Below, piece by piece: positions 9,055-15,385 of a stretch of 15,385 bases of DNA. Origin of the DNA: Rhodospirillaceae bacterium (GTDB lineage: Bacteria; Pseudomonadota; Alphaproteobacteria; Rhodospirillales; 2-02-FULL-58-16); the NCBI GenBank assembly GCA_013349695.1, contig DUZD01000039.1, forward strand, positions 1 through 15,385, in the 5' to 3' direction. Under the pieces are notes generated by a model, which had not been told where the DNA came from, did not search any database, and saw only the letters and a list, made by a program, of their open reading frames with translations. The position numbers were made by a program, and so were the translations under genes. The stretch's first letter is position 1. Each line of letters starts with the position of its first letter.

Positions 9055-9128
9055 TGGCTGGGGCGCCAGGATTCGAACCTGGGATCACGGGACCAGAACC
9101 CGTTGCCTTACCGCTTGGCTACGCCCCA
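9055..9128 (-). tRNA. tRNA-Gln, anticodon CUG, CCA encoded
   Basis: Read on the minus strand, the 74-nt sequence folds into a complete cloverleaf. The acceptor stem is TGGGGCG with CGCCCCA, the D stem GCC/GGC, and the anticodon stem ACGGG/CCCGT around the loop TTCTGGT (anticodon CTG). A 4-nt variable loop follows, then the T stem CCAGG/CCTGG with loop TTCGAAT. Discriminator G73 is followed by an encoded CCA. The weak U1-A72 pair and G73 are identity features used by E. coli-type GlnRS, consistent with the adjacent glnS. It reads CAG codons. Confidence 0.97.
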
Positions 9129-9180
9129 ACGTTTGGCGGGCGGTTTCTATCATATCATCTTTCGCGAGGGTAGATGGTTT
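9129..9180 (-). promoter_or_regulatory. Possible promoter of tRNA-Gln/glnS (TATGAT -10 only)
   Basis: TATGAT lies at 9154-9149 on the minus strand, which would start transcription about 14 nt before the mature tRNA. No recognisable -35 box is found 16-18 bp upstream. The same AT-rich patch reads TATCAT twice on the plus strand (9148-9153 and 9153-9158) and could serve rlmE, so a shared divergent promoter region is possible. This is weak evidence. Confidence 0.3.
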
Positions 9181-9231
9181 TGCGCCGCCGGCCGAAATCG
9201 GATATTCATTTGCGGCGAAAGGAAGGTTCGG

Positions 9232-9300
9232 GTGCGAGTGGAAAAACCGGGACCGATCGACGACGTCCGCCGCCGGCGGCGCGTCGGTGGGCCGCGATGA
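9232..9300 (+). CDS. Putative 22-codon leader ORF translationally coupled to rlmE
   Basis: A GTG at 9232 has a strong ribosome binding site, AGGAAGG at 9220-9226, five bases upstream. It opens a frame of 22 codons, very rich in arginine (ending RRRRRVGGPR). Its TGA (9298-9300) overlaps the ATG of rlmE (9297) as ATGA, the classic arrangement for translational coupling. The rlmE start itself has only a weak ribosome binding site, which fits dependence on a coupled upstream frame. In many alphaproteobacteria the exopolyphosphatase gene ppx lies directly before rlmE, so this may be the first codons of a deleted ppx; that is speculation. It may equally be chance in a GC-rich region. Confidence 0.3.
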   Translation: MRVEKPGPIDDVRRRRRVGGPR

Positions 9301-10019
9301 GCAGCCGCCGCGGCAAGGCAGGCGGCCGGGGAAGCCGGATTGGCGGGCGCCGCCTGAAAACGCGGCTGAAAACGGCCAAGGGCCGGAAATTTTCTTCCAC
9401 CCGCTGGCTCGAGCGCCAGCTCAACGACCCCTACGTGGCGGAAGCGCGGCGCCTGGGCTATCCGTCGCGCGCCGCCTTCAAGCTCATCGAGCTGGACGAC
9501 CTCTTCCATCTCCTCGGACCCGGCCTCGGGGTGGTGGATTTAGGGTCGGCGCCGGGCGGCTGGAGCCGGGTCGCCGCCGAAAGGGTGAAGGCGGGACACC
9601 AAGGAGGCGGCCACGTCGTCGCCCTCGACATCGCCGAGATGGAGCCGCCGCCGGGGGTGACGACGATTCGCCGCGATTTCCTCGACGAAAACACCCCCGA
9701 GCTTCTCGCCAAGGCCCTGGGCGGCCCGGCCGACCTGGTGCTTTCGGACATGTCGGCGCCGGTCACCGGCCACGCCGGCACCGACCATTTGCGGATCGTG
9801 GCGTTGGCCGAAGCGGCGCTGGACTTCGCCGAACAGATACTGGCGCCCGGCGGCGCCTTCGTCGCCAAGGTCTACCAGGGCGGCACGGAACGAGAACTGT
9901 TGGCGCGCATGAAACGCCTGTTCAAGAGGGTCCGCCACGCCAAGCCGCCGGCGAGCCGTCCCGCCTCGGCGGAAGTCTACGTCGTCGCCCAGGGATTTAA
10001 GGGGTCATCCGGCGGCTAG
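9297..10019 (+). CDS. rlmE: 23S rRNA (uridine-2552-2'-O) methyltransferase RlmE (RrmJ/FtsJ)
   Basis: RlmE methylates the 2'-OH of U2552 in the A-loop of 23S rRNA late in large-subunit assembly, using SAM. The 240-residue product has the SAM-binding motif VVDLGSAPGGWS (79-90). It also has the family's Lys-Asp-Lys-Glu catalytic set: K62 (AAFKL), D151 (LSDMSAP), K191 (VAKVYQGG) and E226 (SAEVYVVAQGFKG). I chose the ATG at 9297 over the ATG at 9174. The shorter form has the basic N-terminus and length expected of alphaproteobacterial RlmE, and the later start overlaps the stop of an upstream mini-ORF. The extra 41 residues of the longer form show no family feature. The gene is divergent from tRNA-Gln/glnS. 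A large inverted repeat starts two bases after its stop codon and leaves the C-terminus intact. Confidence 0.95.
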   Translation: MSSRRGKAGGRGSRIGGRRLKTRLKTAKGRKFSSTRWLERQLNDPYVAEARRLGYPSRAAFKLIELDDLFHLLGPGLGVVDLGSAPGGWSRVAAERVKAGHQGGGHVVALDIAEMEPPPGVTTIRRDFLDENTPELLAKALGGPADLVLSDMSAPVTGHAGTDHLRIVALAEAALDFAEQILAPGGAFVAKVYQGGTERELLARMKRLFKRVRHAKPPASRPASAEVYVVAQGFKGSSGG

Positions 10020-10020
10020 C

Positions 10021-10147
10021 GTATCGGCTCCAACGGGAAATTCGGTGACAGCATACTTAATTCCAACCGTCAGGCATGGAAGTCGCGGAATCGCCGATCT
10101 TGGAAATTAGTATGCTGTCACCGAATTTCTGTTGGAGCGGTCGATAC
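10021..10147. repeat. Large inverted-repeat element (MITE-like or REP-like) after rlmE
   Basis: AAATTCGGTGACAGCATACT occurs at 10038-10057 and as its exact reverse complement at 10109-10128, a perfect 20-bp inverted repeat around a 51-bp spacer. Weaker similarity extends outward in both arms: CTCCAAC at 10028-10034 and 10138-10132, and GTATCG at 10021-10026 and 10147-10142. No coding capacity is visible inside. From memory, GGTGACAG..ATACT-type ends accompany IS200-like/REP-associated Y1 transposases in proteobacteria, so this may be a transposase-less derivative. In RNA it would form a strong hairpin immediately after the rlmE stop and could help end that transcript, although no T-run follows. 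Confidence 0.75.
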
Positions 10148-10175
10148 ACGGTTTTCAGTGAATCGTGTGCCGACC
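10139..10175. repeat. Second inverted repeat, overlapping the right end of the large element
   Basis: GGTCG (10139-10143) pairs with CGACC (10171-10175), and ACACG (10146-10150) pairs with CGTGT (10164-10168). A 2x2 internal loop and a 13-nt terminal loop complete the structure. It shares bases with both the preceding and the following inverted repeats, so only one of the neighbouring hairpins can form at a time. Confidence 0.55.
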
Positions 10176-10224
10176 GTTCAAACCAATGGTTCTCTTTCAG
10201 GGAATCATTGATTTGAACAGGCAC
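10167..10224. repeat. Third inverted repeat: 58-nt interrupted hairpin upstream of the guaB promoter
   Basis: GTGCC (10167-10171) pairs with GGCAC (10220-10224). GTTCAAA (10176-10182) pairs with TTTGAAC (10212-10218). AATGGTTC (10185-10192) pairs with GAATCATT (10202-10209) with one G-U pair, leaving a 9-nt loop. This gives about 20 pairs with small internal loops. It lies upstream of the guaB -35 box, so it would be transcribed only from rlmE readthrough or an unseen promoter. Confidence 0.6.
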
Positions 10225-10252
10225 AACTAGAGAGCGCAACCGCCAAATCGTC

Positions 10253-10280
10253 TTGGCAATGCTCATGCGATGTGTATGAT
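10253..10280 (+). promoter_or_regulatory. guaB promoter, sigma-70 type
   Basis: TTGGCA (10253-10258) and TATGAT (10275-10280) are separated by 16 bp, each close to the consensus. Transcription would start near 10287, leaving a leader of about 36 nt that ends in the AGGAG ribosome binding site (10313-10317) of guaB. This is the best-looking promoter in the window by base matching. Confidence 0.65.
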
Positions 10281-10322
10281 ACGCCGCCAACTCTTCTTCG
10301 AGGAGCTCTCAGAGGAGACGGC

Positions 10323-11798
10323 ATGAATATTCCCGAGGCGCTTACCTTCGACGACGTGATCTTGGTTCCCGCCGAGTCCAACGTCCTGCCATCGGAAACA
10401 TCGATCCGGACGCGTCTGACGACGACCATCGAACTCGGCATTCCCCTGATCTCGGCGGCCATGGACACGGTCACCGAAAGCGCCATGGCCATCGCCATGG
10501 CCCAAGCCGGCGGCCTCGGCGTGATCCACAAGAATATGGAGCCGGACGAGCAGGCCGGGCATGTGCGCAAGGTCAAGAAATTCGAATCCGGCATGGTCGT
10601 CAATCCGGTGACCATCCGTCCCGAGGCGATCCTGGCCGATGCCCTCGCCATCATGGAAAGCCATCACTTCTCCGGCATCCCGGTGGTCGAGGACGGCGAC
10701 GGCCGGCTGGTCGGCATCCTCACCAACCGCGACGTCCGCTTCGCCGACAATCCCGACCAGCCGGTCAGCGAGTTGATGACCCGGCACAGTGACGACCGGC
10801 CGCTGATCACCGTCAACGAAGGCATCGACCGCGAGGAAGCGAAGCGCATCCTGCACCAGCACCGGATCGAGAAGCTGCTGGTGGTCGACGGTGATTTCCG
10901 CTGCATCGGCCTGATCACCGTCAAGGATATCGAAAAAGCCCAGCGCTTCCCCACCGCCTGCAAGGACGAACAGGGACGGCTGCGCGCCGCCGCCGCCACC
11001 GGCGTCGGCGGCGACGGCGCCGCTCGCGCCGAAGCCTTGCTCGACGCCGAGGCCGACGTCATCGTCGTCGATACCGCCCACGGCCATTCCAAAAGCGTCA
11101 TCGCGACGGTGAGACGAATCAAGACGCTCAGCAACTACACCCAGGTGGTGGCCGGCAACGTCGCCACCGCCGACGGCGCCAAGGCCTTGATCGACGCCGG
11201 CGCCGACGCCGTCAAGGTCGGCATCGGGCCGGGGACCATCTGCACCACCCGGATGATCGCCGGCGTCGGCATGCCCCAGCTTTCCGCCATCTTCGAGACG
11301 GCGGAAGTCTGCCGAAAGCGTGATATTCCGTTGATCGCCGACGGCGGCATCAAACACTCCGGCGACATCGCCAAGGCCGTCGCCGGCGGCGCCGACTGCG
11401 TGATGATCGGATCCCTCTTCGCCGGCACCGACGAGAGCCCGGGCGAGGTTTTTCTGTACCAGGGACGGTCTTATAAATCCTACCGGGGCATGGGCTCCCT
11501 CGGCGCCATGGCCGAGGGATCGGCCGACCGTTATTTCCAGGAGGAAACTCTCGACAACCAGTTGCTGATCCCGGAAGGCATCGAGGGCCGCGTCCCCTAC
11601 AAGGGACCGTTGGCCAATATCATCCACCAGCTGGTCGGCGGCCTGCGTTCGGGCATGGGTTACACCGGCAACGTCTGCATCGCCGAGATGCGGAAAAACT
11701 GCCGCTTCCGCCGGACCACGGCGGCGGGCTTGCGTGAAAGCCATGTGCACGACGTCACCATCACCCGCCAGGCGCCCAACTACCGGGGCGGCGATTGA
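10323..11798 (+). CDS. guaB: Inosine-5'-monophosphate dehydrogenase
   Basis: IMPDH oxidises IMP to XMP with NAD+, the committed step to guanine nucleotides. The 491-residue product is full length. It has a TIM-barrel catalytic domain interrupted by a pair of CBS domains at about residues 94-205 (with FSGIPVVEDGDGRLVGILTNRD in the first). The catalytic loop GIGPGTICTTR carries Cys307, which forms the covalent XMP intermediate. The mobile flap from GMGSLGAM (389-396) reaches the Arg403-Tyr404 pair of ADRYFQ, the hydrolysis-step residues. The C-terminal YTGNVCIAEM segment is also typical. The ATG at 10323 is chosen over an in-frame ATG at 10272. AGGAG lies five bases before the later one, and the earlier one falls within the promoter. 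rsmB follows after 31 bp, suggesting a two-gene transcript from the promoter at 10253-10280. Confidence 0.98.
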   Translation: MNIPEALTFDDVILVPAESNVLPSETSIRTRLTTTIELGIPLISAAMDTVTESAMAIAMAQAGGLGVIHKNMEPDEQAGHVRKVKKFESGMVVNPVTIRPEAILADALAIMESHHFSGIPVVEDGDGRLVGILTNRDVRFADNPDQPVSELMTRHSDDRPLITVNEGIDREEAKRILHQHRIEKLLVVDGDFRCIGLITVKDIEKAQRFPTACKDEQGRLRAAAATGVGGDGAARAEALLDAEADVIVVDTAHGHSKSVIATVRRIKTLSNYTQVVAGNVATADGAKALIDAGADAVKVGIGPGTICTTRMIAGVGMPQLSAIFETAEVCRKRDIPLIADGGIKHSGDIAKAVAGGADCVMIGSLFAGTDESPGEVFLYQGRSYKSYRGMGSLGAMAEGSADRYFQEETLDNQLLIPEGIEGRVPYKGPLANIIHQLVGGLRSGMGYTGNVCIAEMRKNCRFRRTTAAGLRESHVHDVTITRQAPNYRGGD

Positions 11799-11829
11799 TA
11801 CCAAGGAGCACCCCGGGGGGCGTATCGGC

Positions 11830-13152
11830 ATGACACCGGCGGCGCGGCTTCAAGCGACGATTGACCTGCTGGTCAACATGGCTTCGGCGCCGACCGCCGC
11901 CGAGGTGGCCGTTTCTTCTTATTTCCGCCGCCGCCGTTACGCCGGCGCCAAGGACCGGCGCGCCGTCACCGGCCGTTTTTTCGATTTGCTGCGCCGCCGG
12001 CGCCGCCTCGAATGGTGGATCGCCCGAGCGGCGGCGGACGGCGGCGGCGCCCAGGATCGGGATGGCGATCCGCGCCGCGTTCTTATCGCCGACCTTTGCT
12101 TGTCCGATGGACTCGGCCTGGACGGGGTGCGGGCCTTGTTCAACGGCGGCCTATACGCGCCGCCGCCGCTGACCGCCGACGAGGAAAGCCTGGCCCGGTC
12201 CCTGGCCGGCCGAACCTTTGGCCATGCCGACATGCCCGCCGCCGTCGCCCTCGAATATCCGTCCTGGCTGGACGCATCCTTGCGCCGGCTTTTCGGTGAT
12301 TCCCTGGCCGCCGAAATGTCGGCGCTCAATCGGCCGGCGTCGGTCGACCTTCGCGCCAACAGCCTGAAGGGCGGCCGTGGCGACGCCGCCGCCGCCCTGG
12401 CCAGGGACGGCATTGAAACCGAACCCACTCCCTTCTCGCCCGTCGGCTTGCGGTTGGGCGGACGCGCCAACCTCGCCGCCGCCGCCGCCTACCGCGACGG
12501 CCTGGTCGAGGTCCAGGACGAAGGTTCGCAACTGATCGCCCTTTTGACCGCCGCCGGGCCTGGCATGACGGTGGTCGATTTCTGCGCCGGCGGCGGCGGC
12601 AAGGCGCTGGCGCTGGCCGCCACCATGGCCAACCAGGGGCGGGTCATCGCCGCCGACGTCTCGGAAAACCGGCTGCGCAAAACGATCCCCAGGCTGCGCC
12701 GCTCCGGAGCCACCATCGTCGAGACAAGGCTGCTCGCCGACGCCTGGCCGGCGGAAAACCAAGCCATCGCCGAGCGGCTGCTCCTCGACGTGCCCTGTAC
12801 CGGCTCCGGCGCCTGGCGCCGCGACCCAGAGGCCAAATGGCGGCTGAGCCGCGATGACGTGACCCGCTTCGCCGAACAACAGCGGCGCATCCTCGCCGCC
12901 GCCCACCGGTTGACCAAGGTCGGCGGCAGGCTCGTCTATGCCACCTGTTCGCTGCTCGAAGAGGAGAACGAAGAACAAATAACCTGGTTCCTTGAAACCC
13001 ACCCCGGTTTCACCCTCCTCTCCGTGGCCGACGTTTGGGCGGAAACGTTGCCCGGTTGCTGTCCCGCCGCCGGACCGTATTTGCGTCTGAGTCCGGCCGC
13101 CACCGGCACCGACGGATTTTTCGTCGCGGTTTTGCAAAGGCGGCACGAATAG
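11830..13152 (+). CDS. rsmB: RsmB/NOP-family 16S rRNA (cytosine-5) methyltransferase
   Basis: The protein belongs to the RsmB/NOL1/NOP2/Sun family, which methylates carbon 5 of a cytosine in rRNA using SAM; for RsmB this is C967 of 16S rRNA. The 440-residue product has an N-terminal helical, RNA-binding-like region rich in Arg. A SAM-binding motif VVDFCAGGGGKALAL starts near residue 248. The two family cysteines are C323 in DVPCTGSGAW and C373 in VYATCSLLEE, the latter being the expected nucleophile; spacing closely follows E. coli RsmB. The ATG at 11830 gives the family's usual start (MTPAARLQA). Its ribosome binding site is unclear: GGGGGG lies nine bases upstream, while a better AAGGAG (11803-11808) is too far away. 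It is probably co-transcribed with guaB. The exact target cytosine is inferred from the family. Confidence 0.92.
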   Translation: MTPAARLQATIDLLVNMASAPTAAEVAVSSYFRRRRYAGAKDRRAVTGRFFDLLRRRRRLEWWIARAAADGGGAQDRDGDPRRVLIADLCLSDGLGLDGVRALFNGGLYAPPPLTADEESLARSLAGRTFGHADMPAAVALEYPSWLDASLRRLFGDSLAAEMSALNRPASVDLRANSLKGGRGDAAAALARDGIETEPTPFSPVGLRLGGRANLAAAAAYRDGLVEVQDEGSQLIALLTAAGPGMTVVDFCAGGGGKALALAATMANQGRVIAADVSENRLRKTIPRLRRSGATIVETRLLADAWPAENQAIAERLLLDVPCTGSGAWRRDPEAKWRLSRDDVTRFAEQQRRILAAAHRLTKVGGRLVYATCSLLEEENEEQITWFLETHPGFTLLSVADVWAETLPGCCPAAGPYLRLSPAATGTDGFFVAVLQRRHE

Positions 13153-13176
13153 CCGACTCGCCGCGCCGCTTTTCCC

Positions 13177-13205
13177 TTGACAGCGGCCGCCGCCAAGACA
13201 AGATT
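13177..13205 (+). promoter_or_regulatory. Probable thiC promoter upstream of the TPP riboswitch
   Basis: A perfect CTTGACA-type -35 box (TTGACA at 13177-13182) lies 25 bp after the rsmB stop. At 16-17 bp spacing the -10 would be CAAGAT or AAGATT (13199-13205), a modest match, as is common in alphaproteobacteria. A start near 13211 would place the TPP aptamer at the very 5' end of the transcript, which supports the assignment. Confidence 0.6.
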
Positions 13206-13212
13206 CAGCGCA

Positions 13213-13331
13213 GTTCCAAGGGGCGCCCCATGAAGGGGCTGAGAGACCGTCCGTCGCCTGGCTTCTTGCCGGCGCAACGGCGGAAGACCCTTCGAACCTG
13301 ATCCGGGTCATGCCGGCGTAGGAATCGGAAC
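13213..13331 (+). promoter_or_regulatory. TPP riboswitch (THI element) aptamer
   Basis: The conserved thi-box sequences are present in order. GGGGCGCCCC comes near 13220, then CTGAGA (13239-13244), a variable P3 arm, ACCCTTCGAACCTGAT (13287-13302), and CCGGGTCATGCCGGCGTAGG through 13322. The P1 closing arms GTTCC (13213-13217) and GGAAC (13327-13331) flank it. TPP binding to this RNA lowers expression of thiamine genes in proteobacteria. Here it precedes thiC, its commonest target. Confidence 0.95.
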
Positions 13332-13366
13332 GTCATCGATTGTCATTTCCGCCATCGACGTTTCTT

Positions 13367-13427
13367 CCCGGATCTCCTGAACCCGGCGCCGGCGCCAAAG
13401 CCGCGGCCGGGACAAATTGAAGGAGAT
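13367..13427 (+). promoter_or_regulatory. Riboswitch expression platform: anti-Shine-Dalgarno helix for thiC
   Basis: ATCTCCT (13372-13378) is exactly complementary to AGGAGAT (13421-13427), which includes the thiC ribosome binding site. The helix would enclose a GC-rich hairpin (CCCGGC 13382-13387 with GCCGGG 13406-13411). The competing partner is CCCGGATC (13367-13374), exactly complementary to GATCCGGG (13300-13307) inside the aptamer. The two pairings share bases 13372-13374, so they exclude each other. This fits TPP-dependent hiding of the ribosome binding site. No T-run indicates an intrinsic terminator. Confidence 0.65.
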
Positions 13428-13431
13428 TCTT

Positions 13432-15249
<1,818 letters not shown>

Positions 15250-15256
15250 AAGTTCC

Positions 15257-15279
15257 CTAGTACCGCCCAGCGGTACTAG
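15257..15279. repeat. Perfect 10-bp hairpin just after thiC
   Basis: CTAGTACCGC (15257-15266), a CCA loop, and GCGGTACTAG (15270-15279) form a perfect stem eight bases after the thiC stop. Its right arm also lies inside a self-complementary GTACTAGTAC (15273-15282). It is in the position of a terminator, but no run of T follows. It could instead be a Rho-assisted 3' end, an RNA-stabilising structure, a protein site or a dispersed repeat. Confidence 0.6.
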
Positions 15280-15334
15280 TACACCCCGGCGGGATTCCTG
15301 ACCCCATACGACGGGCTTCCGAGTTTCCCGGCTA

Positions 15335-15367
15335 GGCGCGTGGCGCGCCGTGATGTCAATCCATCAC
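15335..15367. repeat. Two adjacent perfect short hairpins at the window end
   Basis: GGCGCG-TGG-CGCGCC (15335-15349) is followed without a gap by GTGATG-TCAATC-CATCAC (15350-15367). Both stems are perfect 6-bp inverted repeats. No coding sequence is recognisable in 15250-15385. What they regulate, if anything, cannot be told because the next gene lies outside the window. Confidence 0.45.
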
Positions 15368-15385
15368 AAGCGCCGCGCAACGCCG

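Noticed and set aside
9055..9180. tRNA-Gln as an integration site for a genomic island
   Set aside because: No integrase gene and no repeat of the tRNA 3' end was seen in the window. The neighbours are housekeeping genes.
9020..10000. 326-codon plus-strand frame spanning the tRNA complement and rlmE in another frame
   Set aside because: It crosses the tRNA gene and overlaps rlmE out of frame; product is Arg/Pro/Gly-rich with no motif, while the rlmE frame carries all catalytic residues.
10263..11831. 522-codon open frame on the minus strand opposite guaB
   Set aside because: It is antisense to an unmistakable IMP dehydrogenase, is Gly/Asp/Val-rich with no family motif, and has no ribosome binding site support.
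12151..13311. 386-codon minus-strand frame opposite rsmB
   Set aside because: It is antisense to rsmB and runs through the TPP riboswitch region; glycine-rich shadow frame.
15331..15359. Minus-strand promoter with TTGACA at 15359-15354
   Set aside because: The matching -10 position reads CCTAGC, a poor fit, and transcription would run antisense into thiC. The TTGACA is part of the small palindrome at 15350-15367.

Overview
The window looks like a chromosomal segment from a high-GC alphaproteobacterium, probably a Rhodospirillales-type organism. The evidence is protein style and gene order (rlmE, guaB, rsmB in a row), CTTGAC-type -35 boxes, and a TPP-riboswitch-controlled thiC. No sequence search was possible, so the taxonomic call is inference. 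Almost everything is housekeeping. I found no phage, transposase gene, CRISPR array, toxin or defence gene, and I do not claim a new multi-gene system.

Layout. Bases 1-794 (+) hold the 3' end of a gamma-glutamyltransferase gene. It converges on, and overlaps by four bases, glnE (791-3796, -), which encodes the enzyme that adenylylates and deadenylylates glutamine synthetase. A 64-bp divergent gap separates glnE from a 1125-residue AsmA/YhdP-like envelope protein (3861-7238, +). Converging on that gene is glnS (7309-9000, -), with a tRNA-Gln(CUG) gene just upstream on the same strand (9055-9128, -). Divergent from the tRNA is rlmE (9297-10019, +), preceded by a 22-codon mini-ORF whose stop overlaps the rlmE start. 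A 303-bp gap (10020-10322) follows. It holds a chain of three overlapping inverted repeats and a good sigma-70-type promoter. Next come guaB (10323-11798, +) and, 31 bp later, rsmB (11830-13152, +). After a 279-bp leader with a promoter, a TPP riboswitch and a probable Shine-Dalgarno-sequestering platform lies thiC (13432-15249, +). The last 136 bp carry no gene but contain three perfect inverted repeats.

How the genes relate. The left half is rich in glutamine and glutamate functions (ggt, glnE, glnS, tRNA-Gln), but they lie on opposing strands and are not one operon. tRNA-Gln and glnS could be one transcript. The right half groups two rRNA methyltransferases around the GMP-pathway enzyme IMP dehydrogenase, then thiamine pyrimidine synthesis under its own thiamine-responsive control.

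The most worthwhile non-coding signals are the interlocking inverted repeats before guaB, the mutually exclusive pairings downstream of the TPP aptamer, and the palindromes after thiC.
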